From Levilactobacillus tongjiangensis (lineage in GTDB: Bacteria > Bacillota > Bacilli > Lactobacillales > Lactobacillaceae): DNA of 64,000 nt. Position 1 is the stretch's first letter, and every line of letters begins with the position of its first letter. The stretch covers positions 22,434 to 86,433 of the forward strand of contig NZ_RHNY01000013.1 in assembly GCF_003946345.1 (NCBI RefSeq). Reading direction: 5' to 3'. The notes below the pieces were generated by a model. It ran no database searches. It was not told where the DNA came from and worked only from the letters and a program-made list of their open reading frames with translations. The translations under genes were made by a program, and so were the position numbers. Positions 1-7,647 of this stretch are shown piece after piece.

Positions 1-33
1 GCCAATTGTCACGGCACTCACGGAGGTGGCTGA

Positions 34-354
34 ATGAAGGCTAAGTATGACGTGAATCAGTACGTCGGGGTACCAGTGGCTGCGAACGCCTCTGGCCAGT
101 ATGAAATTAAACGAGAACCGGATGGCGATTTTAAATTACACTCCTGGCGCACAGGACGGCACAGCAAGGGAAAGTATCGCGGTGTTGGCCAGATTTTCCT
201 GACTGAAAATGGTCTGAAGGTGGCAGTGGTTGCAGCTTATCCCGTTGCATATAAGGATCGTCATGGGTTCACGCCTATGCAGCGGCTCACTAGTGAATTC
301 GTCAGTGATGCCGTGGTACAACTCGCTACCGAACATTTAGACGGCAAGCAGTAA
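34..354 (+). CDS. hypothetical protein (106 aa)
   Basis: A 106-residue soluble protein that I do not recognise. The start is supported by a GGAGG ribosome binding site at 22-26, seven bases before the ATG. There is no signal peptide or membrane segment. The middle is rich in basic and glycine residues (HSWRTGRHSKGKYRGVG, about residues 37-53), followed by a hydrophobic stretch resembling a beta strand (LKVAVVAAYPVAY). The gene is followed by a core palindromic element rather than another gene, so it appears monocistronic or the last gene of an operon lying left of the window. Function is unknown. Confidence 0.7.
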   Translation: MKAKYDVNQYVGVPVAANASGQYEIKREPDGDFKLHSWRTGRHSKGKYRGVGQIFLTENGLKVAVVAAYPVAYKDRHGFTPMQRLTSEFVSDAVVQLATEHLDGKQ

Positions 355-374
355 AAACAGAACTGGGTGTCGTC

Positions 375-543
375 TCCGGTCGCCAGGGAGGTGTTCCGCT
401 GTGGGGACCGGAAAAAGCCATAGGGCGGTCTTTTCCCTCGGCGTTAAGCCTCGGTAAGTTCAAACGCCGTCCCACGCTGTAATTTGGCTCAGAACGCCAA
501 ATAACACGGTTGTCACTGCGGACCACCTCCTTGACGGCCTCCA
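375..543 (+). repeat. core palindromic element, copy 1
   Basis: First copy of the interspersed structured element. The outer arms CAGGGAGG and CCTCCTTG pair, the conserved CTGTGGGGACCG block follows the left arm, the GGAAAAAG and CTTTTCCC hairpin surrounds GCGGT, and the CGTCCCACGCTGTAA block precedes the hairpin TTTGGC/GCCAAA. The rest of the gap 355-810 holds only a terminator at 743-779. Confidence 0.8.
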
Positions 544-742
544 ACTTATATTGTGGGTGATGGCGGCTAATGTTTGAAGCGGCGGTGGATAAGGTTGTGT
601 TAAGTAGTCACGGCTTATGGTGGGACTTACGACATAGCTGAATACACAACGACTTAAAGTCAATATTGTGAGCGAACTGTCGAGGAAAATCAGTCGTTTA
701 TCTGTGAGATTGACGCTTAGAGTAATTGCGGCCAATATAAAC

Positions 743-779
743 AAAGAGAGGATTCGCCACATAGCGGGTCCTCTCTTTT
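743..779 (-). terminator. Rho-independent terminator, bidirectional form
   Basis: Ten-base perfect stem AAAGAGAGGA (743-752) with TCCTCTCTTT (769-778). It lies about 30 bases past the stop of the minus-strand oppA-like gene and probably ends that transcript. Confidence 0.75.
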
Positions 780-810
780 AAATTGGTTTTTCGACTAAAA
801 ATAGGTCAGG

Positions 811-2463
811 TTATTTCACAAAGTAGGCTTCCTTAAAGTTGGACTGCGTCCCCACGGTGTTATATTGCACGCCGTTTAGCTTAGGATTGACCAAGTACGT
901 GCTGGCTGGTTGGAACAGTGGTGTGACACCTTGGTCCTGCATTAAGCGGCTCTCAGCAGCTAGCAGAGTCCGCCATCGCCGATTGTTAAATGACGGAGCG
1001 TTGCTAGCCTGCGCGATGAGCTTATCGTACGCGGCACTGGACCAGTGTCCTGTGTTGGCCATGTTGGAGCTCGTGAAGAGGGCCAGCATGGCTAGAGGAT
1101 CGGCGTACTGGGCGTGTTGCGTGGCCAATGTTAGGTCGGTGTTGGTTGGACCATCTGATTGATTGACGGCCCACTCGCGAGATTTGAGCTTGATGGTCAA
1201 GCCAGGTAGCTGGGTAAGTTGGCGTCTCAATTCTTTTGCCACCTTGAGACTGTAAGGAGCGTTGAGGTAACTCAAAGATAGGGTGATGTTCTTGACGTCC
1301 GCTCGGCGACGAGCCGTTTGCCATTCTTGTTTGGCCAACCTAGGCTGATAGGCCAAGGTTTTCTGCTTGGGTTGGGCAGCGGCAAAGTCCGCCGTTCCTT
1401 TTTGCCCGCGGCTTAATCCGGCTGGGACGACACCTTGAGCCGGGAGCGAGGTCACACCATATGAAGCTTGTCCCAACTTTTTTCGATTCAGAATATGGGA
1501 AATGGCTAGGCGGGCCAGTCGTTGCTGCAACAACTGGTTAATGCTTGGGTTCGGTCCCTGCTGGCGGTAATTTAAAATGACCATCTTGGAGTAGGGCCGT
1601 GCAGTATAAGCCGTCTGTTTCTGATATGATTTAATGTTTTGCGTGGAGACTAGCCGCACTTCATCTAATCTGCCCTTGCGGTAATCTTGCCACATGCTGG
1701 CCGTGTTGTTATAGACGTCAACGTTGATTCGTTGAAGGTACACGTGTTGTTTGTCCCAGTAGCGTGGATTGGGCACCATGTGCCAGTGAGTCTTAGTATT
1801 ACCTTGCGCGGCGACCATAAATGGGCCGGCGTAGACTTGGTATTGAGGTTTAGTGGCATATTTTTTGCCGTATTTTTCAGCGATCCTTTGATTTTGGGGG
1901 CCAAACAAGGGGTAAGCTAAGCGCTGGGGCAGTTCGGCCATAGGATGATCAAGGTGAACCACCAGTTTGAATTTGCCGGGAGCTGAGACGCCTAACTCAC
2001 TGGCGGGGAGTTTACCAGCAAGAATTTTGCGGGCGTTGTGAATCCCTGTAAAAAGGTCGGCGTTAGGGGCCTTGGTCTGTGGCGCTAAAGCCCGTTGCCA
2101 GGAGTAAACGAAGTCCTTGGCAGTGATGCGGTCGCCATTGCTCCAATAGGAATCCTTCCATAACGTAAACGTATAGGTCGTTTTACTGGCATTGATCTTG
2201 ACCTTTTGTGCGAGCGCTAGTGCCGCTTGTCCATTATCGGCAGTGGTATAGAGACCCTCAATCGTATTATTTAAGCGGCCAAATTCAGTCATTTTATCCG
2301 TGTCTAAAGTGGTTAACGGCCGGCTAGTAGCTAGTGTTACCACCTGCTTTTTGGTCATTACCCCTTGACTATCGCTGGTTGAATCTGCTCGCTGACTAAT
2401 GCTGCAACTAGTCAGGCCGAGACAGAGCAATCCCAGACATATAACGAGTCCCCATCGTTTCAC
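811..2463 (-). CDS. oligopeptide ABC transporter substrate-binding lipoprotein (OppA family)
   Basis: Extracytoplasmic peptide-binding protein of the SBP_bac_5 (OppA/DppA) family, about 550 residues, a normal length. A lipoprotein signal peptide with hydrophobic core LVICLGLLCLGL and lipobox LTSC (cysteine near residue 20) anchors it to the membrane. Family features follow, such as WKDSYWSNGDRITAKDFVYSWQ and later YADPLAMLALFTSSN. I chose GTG at 2463 because GGAG sits eight bases upstream; a GTG at 2472 overlaps that GGAG. No opp permease or ATPase gene adjoins it, so it is probably an orphan binding protein that feeds a transporter encoded elsewhere. The peptide specificity cannot be told from sequence. 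Confidence 0.9.
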   Translation of the reverse strand: MKRWGLVICLGLLCLGLTSCSISQRADSTSDSQGVMTKKQVVTLATSRPLTTLDTDKMTEFGRLNNTIEGLYTTADNGQAALALAQKVKINASKTTYTFTLWKDSYWSNGDRITAKDFVYSWQRALAPQTKAPNADLFTGIHNARKILAGKLPASELGVSAPGKFKLVVHLDHPMAELPQRLAYPLFGPQNQRIAEKYGKKYATKPQYQVYAGPFMVAAQGNTKTHWHMVPNPRYWDKQHVYLQRINVDVYNNTASMWQDYRKGRLDEVRLVSTQNIKSYQKQTAYTARPYSKMVILNYRQQGPNPSINQLLQQRLARLAISHILNRKKLGQASYGVTSLPAQGVVPAGLSRGQKGTADFAAAQPKQKTLAYQPRLAKQEWQTARRRADVKNITLSLSYLNAPYSLKVAKELRRQLTQLPGLTIKLKSREWAVNQSDGPTNTDLTLATQHAQYADPLAMLALFTSSNMANTGHWSSAAYDKLIAQASNAPSFNNRRWRTLLAAESRLMQDQGVTPLFQPASTYLVNPKLNGVQYNTVGTQSNFKEAYFVK

Positions 2464-2591
2464 ATTTACCACTCCGTTATCTATGTAATATCTTCTCTGA
2501 TAATAGGGGAGTCCCGGGGTGGCGTCAAGCGTTGCTGGGCCGTTAGCTTGTCGTGGCTAGTGAAATTCGCTAGAATATAAAAATTAAGTCT

Positions 2592-2637
2592 TGGTTCCTA
2601 GGAGCGGCATTGCTAAACTGCTGGCCGCTTGGAACCA
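2592..2637 (+). promoter_or_regulatory. hairpin in the mutY 5-prime leader
   Basis: Strong hairpin just before the mutY ribosome binding site: TGGTTCC (2592-2598) pairs with GGAACCA (2631-2637), and AGCGGC (2603-2608) with GCCGCT (2624-2629). No U-run follows, so it is not a standard terminator. It may stabilise or modulate the mRNA leader. Confidence 0.5.
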
Positions 2638-2654
2638 CTAAAGGAGGTCGTAGG

Positions 2655-3794
2655 ATGAAAGAATGGTCTGAGACAACGATTCGAAAATTTCGGCAGACGC
2701 TACTGGCTTGGTACGATCGTGAAGGCCGCGATTTACCCTGGCGGCGGGATCACGATCCCTATCACGTGTGGGTGAGTGAAGTGATGTTACAACAAACGCA
2801 GGTCAATACAGTGATTCCGTACTATGAGCGATTTATGGCAACTTTTCCGACCGTGACTGATTTAGCACAAGCGGATGAGGCAACTTTATTGAAGGCTTGG
2901 CAGGGCCTTGGATATTATTCGCGGGCACGAAATCTACAGCGTGCGGCGCAGCAAATTGTCACGGACTATCGGGGCGTCTGGCCCCAAACTGCGGCTGCTT
3001 TGGCCGAATTAGTCGGAATCGGTCCCTACACATCCTGTGCGATTGCCAGCATTGCCTTTGGACAGGCGGTTCCAGCGGTCGACGGCAATGCCTTCCGAGT
3101 TTTCAGCCGATTATTATTGATTGATGCGGATATAGCTAAGCCCAAGACGCGACAATTATTTGAAGAAATTATTCAACCAATTGTTGATCCGGACCGGCCG
3201 GGTGCCTTTAATCAAGCCATCATGGATTTAGGTTCCAGCTACATGACCCCCAAGAACTCTGATCCAGCCCATTCGCCCGTCAAAGATTTCGACGCTTCTT
3301 ACCAGTTAGGGAAGGTTGAAGACTATCCGGTGAAGACTAAGGTTCCCCGACCCAAAAGAATTGACTACTACGCCTTAATTATTCATTCACCGGCGGGGTA
3401 CCTACTGGTTCAACGGACGGAGCGGGAAATGCTGACGGGGTATTGGACGTTTCCGTTAGTTACGAAGGCGTCACTGCAATCGGCGGAAGCGGCTGATGAA
3501 GCGACACTGGCACAGGATCTTGCAAGCTTGGAAACTTTATTTGCTTCCGATTACCAAGTACCGCTTTCGCTGACGACGGTCGGGGGCCGGCCGGTAAGTC
3601 ATACGTATACGCATCAGCGCTGGCAAGTGAAGCTCTTGGAGGCCAACTTACCAACGGCGCCAGCGTTACCCTTCTATCCGGGGAAGTGGGTGTCAGCGGC
3701 AGAAATCACGGATTTGCCGCTTCCGAAAGTCCAGGAAAAAATCATGGTTCGGTATCAGCAGCAAGTGGATTCGCAAGCGTTTTCAGGTAATTAG
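2655..3794 (+). CDS. mutY: A/G-specific adenine DNA glycosylase MutY, lacking the Fe-S cluster cysteines
   Basis: Base excision repair enzyme that removes adenine mispaired with 8-oxoguanine. The N-terminal helix-hairpin-helix glycosylase domain has the catalytic Glu in VWVSEVMLQQTQ, the HhH segment LVGIGPYTSCAIASIAFG and the catalytic Asp in VPAVDGNAFRVFSR. The region that normally carries the four cluster cysteines reads LGSSYMTPKNSDPAHSP and has none. A C-terminal NUDIX-like 8-oxoG recognition domain follows, from about residue 235. ATG at 2655 is chosen because AAGGAGG lies just upstream; a further in-frame start at 2610 falls inside the leader hairpin. Cluster-less MutY proteins are known from lactobacilli, so the enzyme is probably functional. 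Confidence 0.93.
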   Translation: MKEWSETTIRKFRQTLLAWYDREGRDLPWRRDHDPYHVWVSEVMLQQTQVNTVIPYYERFMATFPTVTDLAQADEATLLKAWQGLGYYSRARNLQRAAQQIVTDYRGVWPQTAAALAELVGIGPYTSCAIASIAFGQAVPAVDGNAFRVFSRLLLIDADIAKPKTRQLFEEIIQPIVDPDRPGAFNQAIMDLGSSYMTPKNSDPAHSPVKDFDASYQLGKVEDYPVKTKVPRPKRIDYYALIIHSPAGYLLVQRTEREMLTGYWTFPLVTKASLQSAEAADEATLAQDLASLETLFASDYQVPLSLTTVGGRPVSHTYTHQRWQVKLLEANLPTAPALPFYPGKWVSAAEITDLPLPKVQEKIMVRYQQQVDSQAFSGN

Positions 3795-3861
3795 TTTCAG
3801 TTCGACACGAATTGCTGTATTATCTAGTTAACACAACGCTTAGATGAGGGAGTGACGAGTC

Positions 3862-4182
3862 GTGCAAACGATTTTCGATGTATTAAAACATATTTCTGTC
3901 AATCACCAAGAGGTTGAGAGCCAGCAAGTCGTCATCACCGATGCTGCCGGTAAGCCCAATGGTTTGCTGACGGATTTATTACGAGATTTAATTAATAATG
4001 CCTTATTGTTCGTGACGTTGGCTGACATGGATTCGGCGCAAGACTTAATTGAACACTTGCGAACCCACACACCATTACCAGCAGATGTTTTATCGGAGTA
4101 CGGAAAAATTTTAACGGAAGTTTGCGATGGGTTGAATTTTGCACCCAGAAAGGGACTAATTGAACTGATTGTTCGGCGATAG
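3862..4182 (+). CDS. hypothetical protein, probably helical (106 aa)
   Basis: A 106-residue protein with no signal peptide or membrane span. It is rich in amphipathic helical stretches (GLLTDLLRDLINNALLFVTLADMDSAQDLIEHLRTH). It starts with GTG after a GAGGGAG ribosome binding site. Its stop lies nine bases before the start of an esterase-like gene, so the two probably form an operon. I do not recognise the family; its size and helicity resemble small LAB immunity-type helical bundles, but no motif supports that reading. Confidence 0.7.
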   Translation: MQTIFDVLKHISVNHQEVESQQVVITDAAGKPNGLLTDLLRDLINNALLFVTLADMDSAQDLIEHLRTHTPLPADVLSEYGKILTEVCDGLNFAPRKGLIELIVRR

Positions 4183-4191
4183 GAGTTACTA

Positions 4192-4803
4192 ATGGTAGAT
4201 GAAGATTTAATTGAATGGATGCCAGGCGCCAATACTGCGGCGCCTTTATTATTGTTACAGGGCACCGGTGGGACGAATCAAGAGATATTAAATTTTGGCC
4301 GGCGATTGGCGCCGCAAAGTCCTTTGATTACAATTGCCGGGCGTCAAGGTAGTGGGGCTGAACGCCAATATTTTCGACAGACGGCTGCGGGACCGACAGA
4401 TCCACAGCAGGTCTATAACGAGGCGGTTTGGCTGGGTGAAACGGTGATTAGTCTCTGTCAGGAACACCGGTGGGACGCGGATAAGTTAATTCTGGTCGGC
4501 TATTCTAATGGCGCAGCAATGGCCGCTTACGGAGCTCGTGCGGGAGTTATCCCAGGGCAGGCGGCCGTTTTATTTCATCCATTATGGTTGCCAGTTGCGC
4601 ACCCTGTTTCACGTCCTGGTTATCAAGTCTGGTTATCCGCTGGGCAGCGAGATCTTTTAGTATCTGTGGCCACAGTGCAACGCATACAAACTGCTTGTGA
4701 CCAGGTTGGTGCCACCACAGAAATGTTGGTGACGGGTGGCAGTCATATGCTAACGCCGCAAGAAGTATTGGCCGCACAAACGTGGATAACACAAAATACC
4801 TAA
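4192..4803 (+). CDS. alpha/beta hydrolase, carboxylesterase/phospholipase type
   Basis: A 203-residue cytosolic serine hydrolase of the small carboxylesterase family. The nucleophile elbow is VGYSNGAA (Ser near residue 106), the acid is probably Asp in LSAGQRDLLV, and the histidine is in GGSHMLTP. The oxyanion region is LLLLQGTGGTNQEI near the N-terminus. An AGGAG site at 4181-4185 sets the ATG, and the gene follows the 106-residue protein by nine bases, suggesting co-transcription. The substrate is unknown; relatives cleave short acyl esters. Confidence 0.85.
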   Translation: MVDEDLIEWMPGANTAAPLLLLQGTGGTNQEILNFGRRLAPQSPLITIAGRQGSGAERQYFRQTAAGPTDPQQVYNEAVWLGETVISLCQEHRWDADKLILVGYSNGAAMAAYGARAGVIPGQAAVLFHPLWLPVAHPVSRPGYQVWLSAGQRDLLVSVATVQRIQTACDQVGATTEMLVTGGSHMLTPQEVLAAQTWITQNT

Positions 4804-4845
4804 AGGGTTGGACTAAATTTAATTCGGTTTTTTCGAACTTCCCAT

Positions 4846-4874
4846 TTGCTATTCTGCGGAATACCTGTTATCCT
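4846..4874 (+). promoter_or_regulatory. promoter of the cold shock gene
   Basis: TTGCTA (4846-4851) and TATCCT (4869-4874) are separated by 17 bases. Transcription would start near 4881, giving a leader of about 115 bases before the csp ATG. A long leader is typical of cold-shock mRNAs whose stability and translation rise in the cold. Confidence 0.55.
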
Positions 4875-4996
4875 ATTGTTAATGTATTTATGGTTCGGAA
4901 GTTTTAAAGGCTCGACGTTCTTTAAGAATGGCTCCTTTTTACCCCAGCTTTCAAATGCAAATATTATTGCGCTATGCGCATGGAGGTTTCATTCTT

Positions 4997-5200
4997 ATGG
5001 AACAAGGTACTGTTAAATGGTTCAACGCTGATAAAGGTTACGGCTTCATCACTTTGGAAAACGGCTCAGACGTTTTCGTTCACTTCTCTGCTATCAACAG
5101 TGAAGGCTTCAAGACGCTTGAAGAAGGCCAACACGTATCCCTTGATGTAGAACAAGGCGACCGTGGCCCACAAGCTGCTAACGTTTCGGTTGTTGACTAA
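4997..5200 (+). CDS. csp: cold shock protein (CspA family)
   Basis: A 67-residue single cold-shock domain, an RNA chaperone that binds single-stranded nucleic acid. RNP1 is KGYGFI and RNP2 is VFVHF, and the protein opens with the usual [15 protein letters not shown]. The start is ATG 4997 after TGGAGG at 4981-4986; an upstream in-frame ATG at 4928 would add unrelated residues. A strong terminator follows directly, so the gene is monocistronic with its own promoter. Confidence 0.96.
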   Translation: MEQGTVKWFNADKGYGFITLENGSDVFVHFSAINSEGFKTLEEGQHVSLDVEQGDRGPQAANVSVVD

Positions 5201-5223
5201 TTTATTTTAGCCTAAATCGAGTT

Positions 5224-5259
5224 AAAAAAACCATCGACTGTGTGTCGGTGGTTTTTTTT
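5224..5259 (+). terminator. Rho-independent terminator after csp
   Basis: AAACCATCGAC pairs with GTCGGTGGTTT around a TGTGT loop, followed by eight T. Confidence 0.88.
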
Positions 5260-5368
5260 GTGTCCAATTATCGGTAAGTACTTCACCTATCAAGTGACAG
5301 GTAAAATGCTTGTGTTCTATTATGAAAACGGTTACGATAAATTCATCTAATAAAGGGAGTTGTGCTGG

Positions 5369-5608
5369 ATGAGCGAAAAAGTTTTTAATGCGGCAGAGTT
5401 AGCTAAGTATAATGGGCAAAATGGCCAACCGGCTTATATTGCGGTTGATCAGACGGTTTACGATGTTTCGGACAAAGCTGCCTGGGCTGGTGGCAAGCAC
5501 CACGGCAATTTGGCGGGTCAAGAATTGACCCACATAATTGATGGCCAATCGCCCCATGGTCGGCGCGTGCTGAAAGATTTACCAGTTGTCGGGATTTACC
5601 AAGCGTAA
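5369..5608 (+). CDS. cytochrome b5-like heme/steroid-binding domain protein
   Basis: A 79-residue stand-alone cytochrome b5 fold, soluble and without an anchor. It shows the usual order: AELAKYNGQNGQPAYIAVDQTVYDVSD, a first heme-ligand candidate in GGKHHG, then LTHIIDGQSPHG with a second His, and LPVVG at the end. Small proteins of this type occur in lactobacilli, but their redox partner is not established. ATG 5369 is used because GGGAG lies nine bases upstream; GTG at 5360 is too close to it. It stands alone, followed by a long hairpin. Confidence 0.85.
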   Translation: MSEKVFNAAELAKYNGQNGQPAYIAVDQTVYDVSDKAAWAGGKHHGNLAGQELTHIIDGQSPHGRRVLKDLPVVGIYQA

Positions 5609-5619
5609 ACAAAAAGTGA

Positions 5620-5730
5620 GTGTGACCAAAGGCGGTTAGGCAATGAGCATTAACGTCGATAGACGAATAATCCTGGTCTTGGATTGTTTGTCTATCGGGG
5701 TTAAGCGGAGTTGACTACCTTGGGTCACAC
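5620..5730. repeat. long imperfect hairpin, 111 bases
   Basis: A three-step palindrome. GTGTGACCAAAGG (5620-5632) pairs with CCTTGGGTCACAC (5718-5730), the segment 5647-5664 pairs with 5690-5706 (shared CGATAGAC), and AATCC pairs with GGATT at the tip. It lacks the CTGTGGGGAC block of the core element and any U-run, so it is a separate structure of unknown role. Confidence 0.6.
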
Positions 5731-5756
5731 GTTTCGACTATATATGTTCGGAATAC

Positions 5757-5793
5757 AAAAAAAGGTCTGAGACTTTTGTCCCAAACCTTTTTA
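5757..5793 (-). terminator. terminator of the tRNA-Arg gene
   Basis: On the minus strand AAAAAGGT, TG and GAC segments pair across a short loop with matching GTC, CA and ACCTTTTT, and a T-run follows. It lies just past the 3-prime end of the tRNA. Confidence 0.75.
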
Positions 5794-5800
5794 ATAATGA

Positions 5801-5874
5801 TGTCGCAAGAGAGATTCGAACCCTCGACCTACGGTTTAGAAGACCGTTGCTCTATCCAGCTGAGCTATTGCGAC
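5801..5874 (-). tRNA. tRNA-Arg (anticodon TCT)
   Basis: A full 74-base cloverleaf on the minus strand. The acceptor stem is GTCGCAA/TTGCGAC, the D-arm GCTC/GAGC, and the anticodon arm ACGGT-CTTCTAA-ACCGT with anticodon TCT. The T-arm is GAGGG-TTCGAAT-CTCTC. The gene reads AGA/AGG codons. CCA is not encoded. Confidence 0.97.
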
Positions 5875-6006
5875 ATAATAGGTAGTTAACCAACAACCTC
5901 TAATTATAGAGAAGGCGAGAGGGCCTGTCAATTGTGGATATTGGGTTCGATTGACAGGAATATAGTTCTGCGAGTAGAGTAAGTTTAAACGGACGGAGGT
6001 GCTCTT

Positions 6007-6303
6007 GTGGCAGTTGTTCACGTGATTGCGGAAATTGTGGTGTTTTTTGCGGCCATTAGTTTGATTTTTTACTTTTTTCAAATTACGCAGGCTCATGGGA
6101 ATCGTAAGCAGAACTTGATTTATCTGGGAATTTCGCTGGCCGTCTTATTGGTAGCGTACCCCTTATCTAATTTAGTTGCGCAAAAGCAGGTTAATCCAAC
6201 TGATCAAGTTTCCAATCATGTGCGAAAAATACGGGATAAAAAGCAGTCCTCGTCATCCGACCACAAGACTTCGGATAGTTCCGCCGAGTCTGAAAGTAAG
6301 TAA
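6007..6303 (+). CDS. small two-span membrane protein, unknown
   Basis: A 98-residue protein with two hydrophobic segments, residues about 4-25 and 37-58, joined by a short basic turn (AHGNRKQN). It ends in a charged, serine-rich tail (KKQSSSSDHKTSDSSAESESK), probably extracellular or cytoplasmic depending on topology. The start is GTG with GGAGG at about 5995-5999. I do not recognise the family. It is followed by another very small membrane protein gene. Confidence 0.72.
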   Translation: MAVVHVIAEIVVFFAAISLIFYFFQITQAHGNRKQNLIYLGISLAVLLVAYPLSNLVAQKQVNPTDQVSNHVRKIRDKKQSSSSDHKTSDSSAESESK

Positions 6304-6411
6304 ACTACTAAAATTATCAAGAAATTCTAATAATTGCGTTCAACCCCTTGCAATCTTTCTGTAACATTACGATAATATAAATGTAACCTAAAGCTGACGG
6401 GGGGAATTGCT

Positions 6412-6564
6412 ATGCATGCTGTAGTTATTATTTTGTTGATTATTGTGCTTGCCGGTGCGGGTCAATTGTACCTGAACAACCGAGAGGCTTTCCGTAAGAA
6501 GAGTAAGCATCTGGCGACCCGCGAAGATAAATTTCACGATAATTCAAATCGTCGATTAAGTTAA
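6412..6564 (+). CDS. 50-residue single-span membrane protein
   Basis: A small gene: ATG 6412, TAA 6562-6564, with a G-rich GGGGGGA ribosome binding site. The product starts MHAVVIILLIIVLAGAG, one transmembrane helix, and ends in a basic hydrophilic tail (NNREAFRKKSKHLATREDKFHD). A clear terminator follows 10 bases after the stop, which supports a real short transcript. Function unknown; it may be co-expressed with the preceding two-span protein. Confidence 0.68.
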   Translation: MHAVVIILLIIVLAGAGQLYLNNREAFRKKSKHLATREDKFHDNSNRRLS

Positions 6565-6572
6565 CGAATCAT

Positions 6573-6597
6573 AGCTCAGTTAAGCACTGAGCTTTTT
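6573..6597 (+). terminator. Rho-independent terminator
   Basis: AGCTCAGT (6573-6580) pairs with ACTGAGCT (6585-6592), followed by a T-run. Confidence 0.8.
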
Positions 6598-6702
6598 CTT
6601 TTGACTTTTTTTCGTGAAAGTTATCGAGCGTTCACGGGCGTCGCTCAAAAAAATTGTGATAAAGTTGGTCTAAATAAGACTGAAGTCAGGAGTTGAGAGT
6701 TA

Positions 6703-7395
6703 TTGAACACGTTAGTATTGGTTTCCCATCCACAAATTGCGGACTCCGGGACGCAGGAATTTTTAAAGGCCAGTTTGCCTGCAGAAAATATTTCGTGGGA
6801 ACACATTGAGAGTCAGACGGTTTTAGACGTTGCGTATGAACAAGCCCAATTACGGCAAGCGGACCGCATAATCCTTCAGTTTCCGTTGTATTGGTATGCA
6901 GCACCGGCCGGACTGAAGCAGTGGGAGGATACCGTTTTGACGCGATCCTTTGTCTATGGTGATCACCGATACCCCTTAGCTGGCAAGGAGCTCGGGGTGG
7001 TCGTGACCACCGGTATGCCCGCCGAAGCATTTCAACGGGGCGGTGCGGAAGGCTTAACACTGGATGCCGCACTCGCGCCGCTGGCGGCGGTGGCACAACG
7101 AGCGAAAATGACCTGGCTACCAACGTTTGCCATTCATCAGTTTAGTTATCTGGATGAGCCGGCTAAATTACGTTTGGTCATTGCCTATCAACGGTATTTG
7201 ACTCAGCAACAACCAGATAGTTTAAAGAACCGTCAGGCGTGGTTTAGCGACCATTTGGCGACAATGATTGCGCAATTGGCTGAGCAAGACCAGTCAACTG
7301 GCCGCCTGATTGAAGAAGCATTTAAGCAGAAGCAGACGGACCTGGAGACACTCCAGGATACTCTGGCAATGATAAAGGAGCAGGAAGATGACTGA
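6703..7395 (+). CDS. NAD(P)H-dependent quinone/flavin oxidoreductase (flavodoxin-like fold)
   Basis: A 230-residue protein of the NAD(P)H dehydrogenase (quinone)/KefF-MdaB family, which reduces quinones or other acceptors with bound FMN. The flavodoxin-fold region covers residues 1-175: an N-terminal strand LVLVSHPQ followed by a Ser/Thr-rich loop, ADRIILQFPLYWYAAPAGLKQWEDTVL around the flavin site, and GKELGVVVTTGMP. A coiled-coil-like acidic extension fills the last 50 residues. The start is TTG with AGGAG at 6688-6692. The stop overlaps the next small gene by eight bases, indicating an operon. Confidence 0.88.
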   Translation: MNTLVLVSHPQIADSGTQEFLKASLPAENISWEHIESQTVLDVAYEQAQLRQADRIILQFPLYWYAAPAGLKQWEDTVLTRSFVYGDHRYPLAGKELGVVVTTGMPAEAFQRGGAEGLTLDAALAPLAAVAQRAKMTWLPTFAIHQFSYLDEPAKLRLVIAYQRYLTQQQPDSLKNRQAWFSDHLATMIAQLAEQDQSTGRLIEEAFKQKQTDLETLQDTLAMIKEQEDD

Positions 7396-7570
7396 AGAGG
7401 ATACGGTGTGGCTTCACCAGGCCATTCAAAAGTTAGCTAGTCGTCAGGCCAAGTTTACGGACAGGGCGTTCTGGCTAGCATTAGATGAGGTCGTTCGAGA
7501 GCAGGACCAACGCCATGACCAACTGGGTGGCGAAGTGGATGGTCGGACCTGGAGTCCCGACCGCTGGTGA
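7388..7570 (+). CDS. small hypothetical protein coupled to the oxidoreductase
   Basis: A 60-residue acidic, soluble protein (MTEEDTVWLHQAIQKLASRQAKFTDRAFWLALDEVVREQ). The ATG overlaps the end of the upstream oxidoreductase gene and has AGGAG within that gene, which indicates translational coupling. I see no known motif. It may be a partner of the oxidoreductase, which is inference from the arrangement only. Confidence 0.6.
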   Translation: MTEEDTVWLHQAIQKLASRQAKFTDRAFWLALDEVVREQDQRHDQLGGEVDGRTWSPDRW

Positions 7571-7582
7571 GCCAGTGGCATT

Positions 7583-7610
7583 AAAAAAGCCGTGGCGCTA
7601 GGTCACGACT
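7583..7610 (-). terminator. terminator downstream of the vitamin kinase gene
   Basis: On the minus strand AGTCGTG pairs with CACGGCT (one G-U pair) around a nine-base loop, followed by six T. It lies about 40 bases beyond the kinase stop. Confidence 0.65.
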
Positions 7611-7647
7611 GATTGATTTTACAAGGATTTATTAAAGGTGATCGATC

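Noticed and set aside
375..543. Core element as a CRISPR repeat or a simple terminator
   Set aside because: Copies are scattered every few kilobases, there are no regular spacers, and they lack a U-run. Clear terminators occur separately, sometimes beyond the element.
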